DNA of 64,000 nt from Bacteroidota bacterium (GTDB lineage: Bacteria > Bacteroidota > Bacteroidia > Bacteroidales > JAADJA01). Of the stretch, positions 53,324-61,124 are shown one piece after another (position 1 is the first letter of the stretch; every line of letters begins with the position of its first letter). The position numbers and the translations under genes were made by a program. The notes under the pieces are model-generated. The model did no database searches and was not told where the DNA came from. It was given only the letters and a program-made list of their open reading frames with translations. The stretch spans positions 124,001 through 188,000 of the forward strand of contig JAHLKX010000002.1 of assembly GCA_020444515.1 (NCBI GenBank), in the 5' to 3' direction.

Positions 53324-55677
53324 ATAAAAATAAATTGACTGCGGAAAATAACCCCCTCCAAAAGTTCGTCGTTATCGATGAAATGAAGGTCGGCCCTGTT
53401 TTGTTGACAGAAGATAAACTCTCCATGCCTTACCTCATCAGCCTTGGGAATGAAGAGCATCTCAATCATTTGGAGTATAAATTCGAAGAACCTGTTTTTC
53501 ATCTCTCCGAAAAATCCTCCCTCAACTTGGCCACCATGATGGGTTTACAGGTTGCCCTGAATTATGGAATCTTTTGCAAAAAAATTTCATTCATCGGCTC
53601 ATTTGATTCAACCGACCGGAGGTTTATTGCTGATATGATGGAGAATACCTCCCGAGAGATTTATGTAAAAAAACTGTTGGAAGAGAATCCCTTTTTGATA
53701 GATGAATTTAAGGGAATTTCAGCGGTTCAGATGAAGCGATACACACAAGCAGAGTTGGTATTCAATGATGGATCTGGTGAGCGGCACAAATGGGAATTTT
53801 GGCATACCGACAAATTGAAGCATTGTATTTTATCCAGTGGCGGTAAGGATAGCCTGCTGAGTTATGGTTTGCTAAACGAAATCGGAAAAGAAACACATCC
53901 CATTTTTATCAATGAATCGGGTCGTCACTGGTTCACCGCCATCAATTCATACAAGTATTTCAAAGAGCATGTGGAAAATACGGCACGGGTCTGGACCAAC
54001 AGTGATCGCATTTTTAGCTGGATGCTCCGCCATTTACCATTTATCAGACAGGATTTTGCCAATGTTCGTTCGGATGAATATCCCATTAGACTGTGGACGG
54101 TTGCAGTTTTTTTGTTTGGTGTTCTGCCGCTGATGAAAAAGCGGGGTATCGGCCGACTGCTGATCGGAGATGAATACGATACCACCCGCAGAAAAAGCTA
54201 CAAGGGAATTACCCATTATGATGGACTTTTTGATCAGAGTCGGTATTTCGATGAGACCATGAGTCGTTATTTTATGAAAAAAGGTTGGGCCATTAGTCAG
54301 TTTTCAGTATTGCGACCGGTGTCAGAAATGTTAATCCAGAAGATCCTGGCCAAACGATATCCTGAGCTGCAACAGCACCAGGTTTCCTGTCATGCCAGTC
54401 ATAAAGAAGGTGACCGCATTTATCCCTGTGGTAAATGTGAAAAATGCCGGCGCATCGTAGGGATTTTAAAGGCGGTGGATGAAGATCCCCATCGTTGTGG
54501 ATATAATGAAACCCAGATTGATCATTGTTTAAAGGAATTGTCTACTAAAAACATCAATCAGATCGGCGAGGATGCAAGGCAACTCAATTTTATGCTTTGG
54601 CAAAAAGGTTTGATTAACGCGGCAGGAAAAAGTAAGTCAGAACTGAAGGAGCATACCAATACACTAAAGATCCGGTTCGATAACGAAAGAGCACCGGTTA
54701 ATTCTATCCCGACCGATTTGCGGCGAAGATTGTATCAGATTTATCTGGGTTATGCCAATGGAGCTATCCGAAAAAAGGGTACCAAATGGCTGGATTTTGA
54801 TCTGATCAATGATCCGGCCATGGATGTTTATTTTCCATTTGAGCTGGATCCCGACGTGAAGGAGAAATTTTCAAGTGAAGATACGACTTCTTCCAGGGCA
54901 AATTATTTATGGGGCGAATTGAACTGGCCCGATGCAGGCGACCGACTTCAAGAGGTGGATATTGCGATTTTACCGGTTGGTGCCATAGAACAACATGGCC
55001 CCCATCTTCCACTTGATACAGATGCTTTTGATGCGGATTACCTGGCCAAACGCATTGCCGAGGCTTGCAGTGATCCTAAACCGCTCGTTTTACCACTCGT
55101 TTCGTACGGTGTATCCTATCACCACGACGATTTTCCGGGTACCATCAGCATTTCCAACGATACCCTTGCAAACCTGGTTTATGACATTGGAATGGCACTT
55201 GCCAGAAATGGTATTAAAAAATTACTAATCCTGAATGGCCATGGCGACAACAGTCCAACCTTGCGATATGCAGCACAGATGATCAACAAGGATGCAAAAA
55301 TATTTACCTGTGTCGATACAGGCGAAACTTCAGATATCGATATCGATAAACTGACTGAAACAACAAATGATGTACATGCTGGTGAAGTGGAAACCAGCAC
55401 TACCCTGGCCATTCGGCCACACCTTGTAAAAATGGAGCGCGCCCTGACGGAAATTCCCGGGTTTACGACCCGTTATCTTAACTTCAGTTCGGTCCGTGGT
55501 ATCCCATGGTATGCTTATACCAAGCGGATCAGTGACTCTGGTATCATGGGTGATCCCACCAAAGCGACGGCTGAAAAGGGGGAAAAAATGTGGGAAATTA
55601 TGATCGCTCACCTTGTAGCCCTCGTTGAAGATCTTAAATCACTGACCCTAGACGAAATTTTTCAGAAAAGATATTAA
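53320..55677 (+). CDS. PP-loop ATPase / creatininase-family amidohydrolase fusion
   Basis: A 785-residue fusion. Residues about 1-480 are a PP-loop ATPase with SSGGKDS at 172-178, related in plan to MurL and QueC; four cysteines (Cys357, 370, 373, 376; PCGKCEKC) form a probable zinc or iron-sulfur site. Residues about 535-775 are a creatininase domain with metal ligands Glu557, His559 and Asp568 (GAIEQHGPHLPLDTD), His641 (NGHGDN) and Glu691 (HAGEVETS). MurL-type enzymes activate a carboxyl with ATP, and creatininases cleave amides or lactams, so the fusion could make and open an amide. Overlaps dgcN-like by four bases. Confidence 0.85.
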   Translation: MNKNKLTAENNPLQKFVVIDEMKVGPVLLTEDKLSMPYLISLGNEEHLNHLEYKFEEPVFHLSEKSSLNLATMMGLQVALNYGIFCKKISFIGSFDSTDRRFIADMMENTSREIYVKKLLEENPFLIDEFKGISAVQMKRYTQAELVFNDGSGERHKWEFWHTDKLKHCILSSGGKDSLLSYGLLNEIGKETHPIFINESGRHWFTAINSYKYFKEHVENTARVWTNSDRIFSWMLRHLPFIRQDFANVRSDEYPIRLWTVAVFLFGVLPLMKKRGIGRLLIGDEYDTTRRKSYKGITHYDGLFDQSRYFDETMSRYFMKKGWAISQFSVLRPVSEMLIQKILAKRYPELQQHQVSCHASHKEGDRIYPCGKCEKCRRIVGILKAVDEDPHRCGYNETQIDHCLKELSTKNINQIGEDARQLNFMLWQKGLINAAGKSKSELKEHTNTLKIRFDNERAPVNSIPTDLRRRLYQIYLGYANGAIRKKGTKWLDFDLINDPAMDVYFPFELDPDVKEKFSSEDTTSSRANYLWGELNWPDAGDRLQEVDIAILPVGAIEQHGPHLPLDTDAFDADYLAKRIAEACSDPKPLVLPLVSYGVSYHHDDFPGTISISNDTLANLVYDIGMALARNGIKKLLILNGHGDNSPTLRYAAQMINKDAKIFTCVDTGETSDIDIDKLTETTNDVHAGEVETSTTLAIRPHLVKMERALTEIPGFTTRYLNFSSVRGIPWYAYTKRISDSGIMGDPTKATAEKGEKMWEIMIAHLVALVEDLKSLTLDEIFQKRY

Positions 55678-55680
55678 ACC

Positions 55681-56757
55681 ATGCGTATAACCGGGATTGA
55701 ATATCAGGAAGTCAGGATGAAACTGGCTTTGCCTTATACCATTGCTTATGAAACATTTGATTCGGCATCCAATGTTTTAATAATCTTAAAAACCGATAAA
55801 GGAATTACTGGTTTTGGTTGTGCAGCTCCTGCCCCCGAAGTTACTGGGGAAACAGAAAAGGATGTGCTTTTAAAGACAGCAGAAGTTCTGGAGCCTATTT
55901 TAAAAAATGCAGACCCCCTCAGACTTTCTTATCTTATCGAAAAAATAAAACCTGAATTAAAAGCATATCCATCAACTCAGGCTATGATTGATTCAGCCCT
56001 TTGGGATATTATGGCAAAAAAAGCAGATATTCCGTTGTATAAGTTGTTGGGTGGATATCGCAACCGGATGAAAACAAGTATTACCATCGGAATTATGCCG
56101 GTAAAGGAAACCGTTGAAAATGCTACAGCCTATATTCATCAGGGCTTTAAAGTATTAAAAATAAAAGGAGGGATCGATGTAAGTGAAGACATTGAGCGTC
56201 TGGCAAAAACAAGACAGGCAGTCGGAAAATCAATCGAAATAAGATTTGATGCCAATCAGGGTTATAGTGTTGAGGAATCCATTCGCTTTGTGAAAGAAAC
56301 ACAAAAAGTAAAAGTTGAATTATTGGAACAGCCAACCCCTTTTGATGAATTGGATAAGATGGCCCAGGTAACCCGTAAAACTGCCATTCCCATCATGGCT
56401 GATGAAAGCTTGCAGAGCCTGAGGGATGTATTTAACATCGCCCGTCGTAATCAAGCCGATATGATCAATATCAAGATCATGAAGGTGGGTGGTATTTATG
56501 AGGCAATGCACATCAACTCTGTAGCCAGGTCGGCAGGAATAGAAGCCATGGTTGGTTGCATGGACGAATCAGCCCTGGGCATTTCAGCCGGACTGGCATT
56601 TGCCCTGAGCCGTCCCAATGTTCATTACGCCGATCTTGATGGCCATCTCGACTTAATTGGGGATCCCACAGAAGGAGCTGTGATATTAAAAGATGGTTAT
56701 GTAATTCCCTCCCCATATCCAGGATTAGGATTACCCCCTAAAGCAAATTTTAGTTAA
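55681..56757 (+). CDS. Enolase-superfamily dipeptide epimerase / DgcA-like racemase
   Basis: A 358-residue muconate-lactonising subgroup enzyme. The metal ligands are Asp190 (FDANQGY), Glu216 (LEQP) and Asp241 (ADES). The acid/base lysines are Lys162 (LKIKGG) and Lys265 (NIKIMKVGG), and the closing MDESALGISAG loop is present. Family members epimerise L-Ala-D/L-Glu dipeptides or racemise N-acetyl-glutamate (DgcA). It lies three bases after the PP-loop/creatininase fusion, in an operon with a DgcN-like protein, which favours an N-acyl- or peptidyl-glutamate substrate. Confidence 0.9.
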   Translation: MRITGIEYQEVRMKLALPYTIAYETFDSASNVLIILKTDKGITGFGCAAPAPEVTGETEKDVLLKTAEVLEPILKNADPLRLSYLIEKIKPELKAYPSTQAMIDSALWDIMAKKADIPLYKLLGGYRNRMKTSITIGIMPVKETVENATAYIHQGFKVLKIKGGIDVSEDIERLAKTRQAVGKSIEIRFDANQGYSVEESIRFVKETQKVKVELLEQPTPFDELDKMAQVTRKTAIPIMADESLQSLRDVFNIARRNQADMINIKIMKVGGIYEAMHINSVARSAGIEAMVGCMDESALGISAGLAFALSRPNVHYADLDGHLDLIGDPTEGAVILKDGYVIPSPYPGLGLPPKANFS

Positions 56758-56808
56758 TGCTTGTAATCTATAGCTTTAGGTAGCCAGAAATTCTTAATTT
56801 TATCGGCT

Positions 56809-58695
56809 ATGAAGCAAGATAATAACACCTTTCTTAAAGTATTGATGATTGATGCAGGAACCTCATTTTACAGAATAAACCGCTATACGCTTGGTGACTT
56901 TTGGGGTCCGGTGGATATGGGCCTGCATCTTGCAGGCAGATACAACAGCTTAAATATAGGGGTGGGTTTATTGGCTGGCTCTATTTTCCCTGGATCCAAT
57001 CGTTTGATAGTAAATGGATTTTCTCCATGCTGGGGTGGCTTTTTTGTGTCATCAATGGGTGGTGCAGGATTGGTATTTGATAATTTGGGAATCAATATGT
57101 TGTCTGTCCTGGGGAAGGCCCCTTCTCCTTCAATTCTTTATTTAAACCGTGATCATGGTGAAGAAATTGAGGTTAGTTTAGCGCCTGTTGATCTTTGGAA
57201 AGTATGGGATTCAGGTAGAAAAGGAACTTATGGCATGATGGAATATGCCTACCAATTATTTGGAGATAATTATTCAAATGCACCCCGGATTTTAGCAACA
57301 GGTCCTGCCTCAGCCACTACTGATTTTGGGGCAATAGGATCAGCTCCCATAAAAAAAGGTGCAATCTCTAATGTTGATACCTGGGCAGGGAGGGGTGGTT
57401 TTGGATCAAAAATGCTGCAAGAACATAACATAGCAGGTATCATTTATGGTGGCACTTATGTCGATGAAGATTTTCGTGACCGGAAGGTAGCCGATGTTTG
57501 GTTTCAGAATAAGTATCAGAAAAAAATGGCAGCCAAAGATATTGAAGCAACAACCAAATATCGTTTTGATCCAAATTTTGAAACAGGTGGTACTTTTGGT
57601 GTGAATTATGCCACACTCGGTGGAAGAGTAATTGCATTTAATTACAATTCAATCAATTGGCCGGAAGAGAAACGGCTGGAAATGCATCAAAATCTCATTG
57701 TCAATCATTATTTAAAACAATTTAATGAGGAGACGATAGCCAACAAACAACAATTTAATTGCGGGGAACCTTGTGTGGCGGTTTGTAAGAAAATGAATGA
57801 TCATTTCAAAAAAGATTATGAACCTTACCAGACGATGGGTCCACTCAGTGGAATATTTGATCAGCGGGCTGCTGAAGAACTAAACCACCACGCCGATATG
57901 CTTGGATTTGATGCCATTTCTGTGGGTGGTGTAATTAGTTGGTTTATGGAATGCCTTGATAAAAAGCTTCTTCTGCCCGAGGATTTAGGTGTTAGCAAAC
58001 TCCCTTTGTTTGATCTTGAAAACTTTCAGGTCGTTGAAGATTCAAAACATAATTCAGAACTTGCGATTGAAATTCTGGATTCCATTATATATAAAAAAGA
58101 ACTGGTTGATCTGAAAGAAGGTGCACGAAAATTTGGTAGAAGGCTTTCCAGAAAAAAAGGAGTTAATCTGCTTGATCATTTTGTCTTTATTTCCTTTGGT
58201 CGCAAAGGATGGATGGTTCCTAACCAGTATTGGACACCTGGTGTATTGTCTCCCATGCCCATCATGGGTAAATATTATATGAATTATGGGAATGAATTTC
58301 TTCCTCCTCGCAAGCTGGGCCATCAGAATGCACTGCGGTTTAATAAGGAATTGATCCTTGACAATCTCGGATTTTGCCGTTTTCATAGAAATTGGGCTGA
58401 GGAAATGATGCCAGAAGTAATGGGTGAATTGTTTGGCTTGAAGGAGAAGTTCCTGAAAAATATTTCACAAACGGCAAGTCGCATTAATAGCCGGAATGCT
58501 TCTGTATTCTGGGAGTCAAGACGTAATTTTGACATGGTTCATTCATTTTTGAAAAGACAAAAAGAAGTACTTGGAGCAACAGGCCAAGATTTGGATCATT
58601 GGATCAATTATTTTGAAAAAGATCAACAATCAGCGGCCATTGATTACTGGTATGAAATGCATAAAGGTACACATGAGTCGTTGCGGGAGTTTTAA
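56809..58695 (+). CDS. Aldehyde:ferredoxin oxidoreductase-family protein
   Basis: A 628-residue AOR-family protein, typically a tungsten- or molybdenum-pterin enzyme with one 4Fe-4S cluster. Cluster ligands would be Cys318, Cys322 and Cys326 (NCGEPCVAVC) plus Cys523 (DNLGFCRFHRNW). The spacing C-x3-C-x3-C differs from the C-x2-C-x3-C of well-studied AORs. The N-terminal pterin-binding domain has GRYNSLNIGVGLLAGS and SSMGGAGLVFDNLG. It is the last gene of the five-gene operon, 51 bases after the epimerase. Substrate unknown; it may oxidise or reduce an aldehyde derived from the pathway. Confidence 0.87.
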   Translation: MKQDNNTFLKVLMIDAGTSFYRINRYTLGDFWGPVDMGLHLAGRYNSLNIGVGLLAGSIFPGSNRLIVNGFSPCWGGFFVSSMGGAGLVFDNLGINMLSVLGKAPSPSILYLNRDHGEEIEVSLAPVDLWKVWDSGRKGTYGMMEYAYQLFGDNYSNAPRILATGPASATTDFGAIGSAPIKKGAISNVDTWAGRGGFGSKMLQEHNIAGIIYGGTYVDEDFRDRKVADVWFQNKYQKKMAAKDIEATTKYRFDPNFETGGTFGVNYATLGGRVIAFNYNSINWPEEKRLEMHQNLIVNHYLKQFNEETIANKQQFNCGEPCVAVCKKMNDHFKKDYEPYQTMGPLSGIFDQRAAEELNHHADMLGFDAISVGGVISWFMECLDKKLLLPEDLGVSKLPLFDLENFQVVEDSKHNSELAIEILDSIIYKKELVDLKEGARKFGRRLSRKKGVNLLDHFVFISFGRKGWMVPNQYWTPGVLSPMPIMGKYYMNYGNEFLPPRKLGHQNALRFNKELILDNLGFCRFHRNWAEEMMPEVMGELFGLKEKFLKNISQTASRINSRNASVFWESRRNFDMVHSFLKRQKEVLGATGQDLDHWINYFEKDQQSAAIDYWYEMHKGTHESLREF

Positions 58696-58822
58696 CCGCA
58701 ATAAATTATCACTGGCTTTTCTATTCATGAAATAAATACCTACCAAATGCAATGGGCAGGTAAAAATGATTGCATGAATATTGCAGCTGAAATGCCTCAC
58801 GTTTTTCGAATCATGCTCAATG

Positions 58823-61096
58823 TTAATGCACCTCCAGTGTCTCTGTCAGCGTCTCCACCGAATTGCCACCCACATAAAACACAAACTCACCCGGCTCGAA
58901 GCTTTTAGAAAGATCGGGATGGTAAAAGGCGAGATCGTCTTTGATGAGGGTAAAATTCAGGATTTTGGATTCTCCCTTTTTGATCATGACCTTTTGAAAT
59001 CCTTTCAATTCCTTTACCGGCCTGGTAATGGTTCCCACTTTATCCTGCACATAAAGCTGAACGACCTCTTCACCATCCATATCGCCTGTGTTGGCAACAT
59101 TGACCCCGATCTTAATTTGATCAGCTTCTACTTTCACGGAAAAATCATCATATTTGAAAGTGGTATAACTTAAGCCATAGCCGAAGGAATACAGGGGCTC
59201 ATTGGATGAATCGATGTATTTCGACAGGTATTTAAAACCTGGTCTTTGGGGGTCGATAGGCCGCCCGGTGTTTTTGTGATTGTAATAGATAGGTACCTGA
59301 CCCACATTGCGCGGAAAAGTCATGGTAAGTTTCCCGGATGGATTGTAATCGCCGAACAACACATCTGCAATACCATTTCCTGCCTGGGTTCCACCAAACC
59401 AGGTCTCGAGGATGGCCGGCGCGATTTCATCAAGTTTGGTTACAGCAAGCGGTCTACCGTTAAAAAGTACTACGGTAGTAGGTTTGCCTGCTTTTATCAC
59501 AGCTTCTGCCAAATCATTTTGTACACCAGGCAGGCCGATGTCGGTCCGGCTGGCTGCTTCGCCACTCATCCAGCCATGTTCTCCGAGAGCGAGAATGATA
59601 AAATCCGATTGTTTGGCCAGATTCACAGCATCAGTAAATCCACTTTTATCGGTACCATTTACTTTACAACCTTCAGTCCACTGCACCCTAACGTCCGATC
59701 CAACTTTGTTTTTAATTCCCTCCAGCAGGGTAACTGCCTTTTCCGGTTCACCGGCTGCCATCCAGTTGCCCAACATATCTTTCTTTGAATTACCTAACGG
59801 TCCAATGATGGCAATGGATCTGACATCTTTTTGAATGGGCAGCAAGTTGTTGTCATTTTTCAACAATACACAGCTTTTTGCAACCGATTCCCGGGCTGCA
59901 GCAAGCTGTTCCTCATTCATGATATCGGTTTTAAGGCGCTTTTCGTCGCAATATTTATAAGGATCATCAAACAAACCAAGTTTTACTTTTGCTTCAAGGA
60001 TCCTACGCACAGCCTGGTCGATCAGATCTACAGAAACTTTACCTTCGTCCACAAGATCTTTGAGATGGTTGAGGTAAGCACTTCCCTGCATATCCATATC
60101 CACACCTGCTTTCATGGCTAATTCAGCTGTCTGGCTTGTATCGGTGGCAACTCCGTGCTCAATCAACTCATTTATCGAAGTGTAATCCGATACGGTAAAA
60201 CCCTCAAATCCCCATTGATCTCTGAGTAAATCCCTCAATAGATATGGATTGGAGGTAGAAGGGACGCCGCTGATCTCATTGAAAGCGGTCATTAGCGAAC
60301 CGACACCTGCATCAACGGCAGCTTGAAAAGGAGGTAAATAATACTCAAATAATGTCAGTTTCGACATATCCACGGTGTTATATTCCCGGCCGGCCTCGGC
60401 ATCACCGTAAGCTGCAAAGTGTTTCACGCAAGCCATAAGTGTGTTGTTGGCCGACAGGTCATCACCCTGGTAACCGCGTACATAGGCCTCTGCTACCAGG
60501 CAGCCCAGGTAGGTGTCTTCCCCTGAGCCTTCTGCAACGCGACCCCAGCGGGGATCACGACTGACATCTACCATGGGGGAATAAGTCCAGGCCAGTCCGT
60601 CGGCACTTGATTCCTGCGCTGCAATCCGTGCCGTTTTTTGAATCAGATCCAGGTCAAAACTGCAGCTCAGACCCAACGGAATGGGAAAAATTGTTTTATA
60701 GCCATGAATGATGTCCAATCCAAAAAGAATGGGAATTCCAAGGCGGGTTTCCTCAATGGCAGTTTTTTGAACAGTTCGGATTTTTTCGGCAGACCGGATG
60801 TTTAAAATAGCACCTACTTTTCCGTCCCTCACCTTTTTGCCGATATCAGTGGCTGAAAAATCACCTGTAATAAAATCACTGGAGGCTACCAGGTTCAACT
60901 GGCCAATTTTTTCTTCCAATGTCATTTTGTCCATCAGATCATCAATAAAAGCCTCTCCTTTTTGATCGGTTGCAACTTCTGTTTTATGACCACATGCCAT
61001 CAACAACCCAGTAAATAGGACAAGGGACAAAATAAATTGCTGATTTAGCGGAAATATGCAATTCCCAAAGTGTATATGATTTTTAGATTTTATCAT
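58823..61096 (-). CDS. bglX: GH3 beta-glucosidase (BglX-like), lipoprotein
   Basis: A 757-residue GH3 enzyme. The signal peptide ends in a lipobox-like LLMAC (Cys35), so it is probably lipid-anchored. The catalytic nucleophile is Asp304 in GFTVSDYTSINEL. The GH3 C-terminal and fibronectin-III-like domains follow, with SYGYGLSYTTFKYDDF-like sequence (here YSFGYGLSYTTFKY) near the end. It releases glucose from the non-reducing ends of beta-glucan oligosaccharides. It starts 28 bases after the GH94-type phosphorylase gene and is probably co-transcribed with it. Confidence 0.92.
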   Translation of the reverse strand: MIKSKNHIHFGNCIFPLNQQFILSLVLFTGLLMACGHKTEVATDQKGEAFIDDLMDKMTLEEKIGQLNLVASSDFITGDFSATDIGKKVRDGKVGAILNIRSAEKIRTVQKTAIEETRLGIPILFGLDIIHGYKTIFPIPLGLSCSFDLDLIQKTARIAAQESSADGLAWTYSPMVDVSRDPRWGRVAEGSGEDTYLGCLVAEAYVRGYQGDDLSANNTLMACVKHFAAYGDAEAGREYNTVDMSKLTLFEYYLPPFQAAVDAGVGSLMTAFNEISGVPSTSNPYLLRDLLRDQWGFEGFTVSDYTSINELIEHGVATDTSQTAELAMKAGVDMDMQGSAYLNHLKDLVDEGKVSVDLIDQAVRRILEAKVKLGLFDDPYKYCDEKRLKTDIMNEEQLAAARESVAKSCVLLKNDNNLLPIQKDVRSIAIIGPLGNSKKDMLGNWMAAGEPEKAVTLLEGIKNKVGSDVRVQWTEGCKVNGTDKSGFTDAVNLAKQSDFIILALGEHGWMSGEAASRTDIGLPGVQNDLAEAVIKAGKPTTVVLFNGRPLAVTKLDEIAPAILETWFGGTQAGNGIADVLFGDYNPSGKLTMTFPRNVGQVPIYYNHKNTGRPIDPQRPGFKYLSKYIDSSNEPLYSFGYGLSYTTFKYDDFSVKVEADQIKIGVNVANTGDMDGEEVVQLYVQDKVGTITRPVKELKGFQKVMIKKGESKILNFTLIKDDLAFYHPDLSKSFEPGEFVFYVGGNSVETLTETLEVH

Positions 61097-61124
61097 TTTA
61101 ATGTACTTATTTTAACCGCAAATA

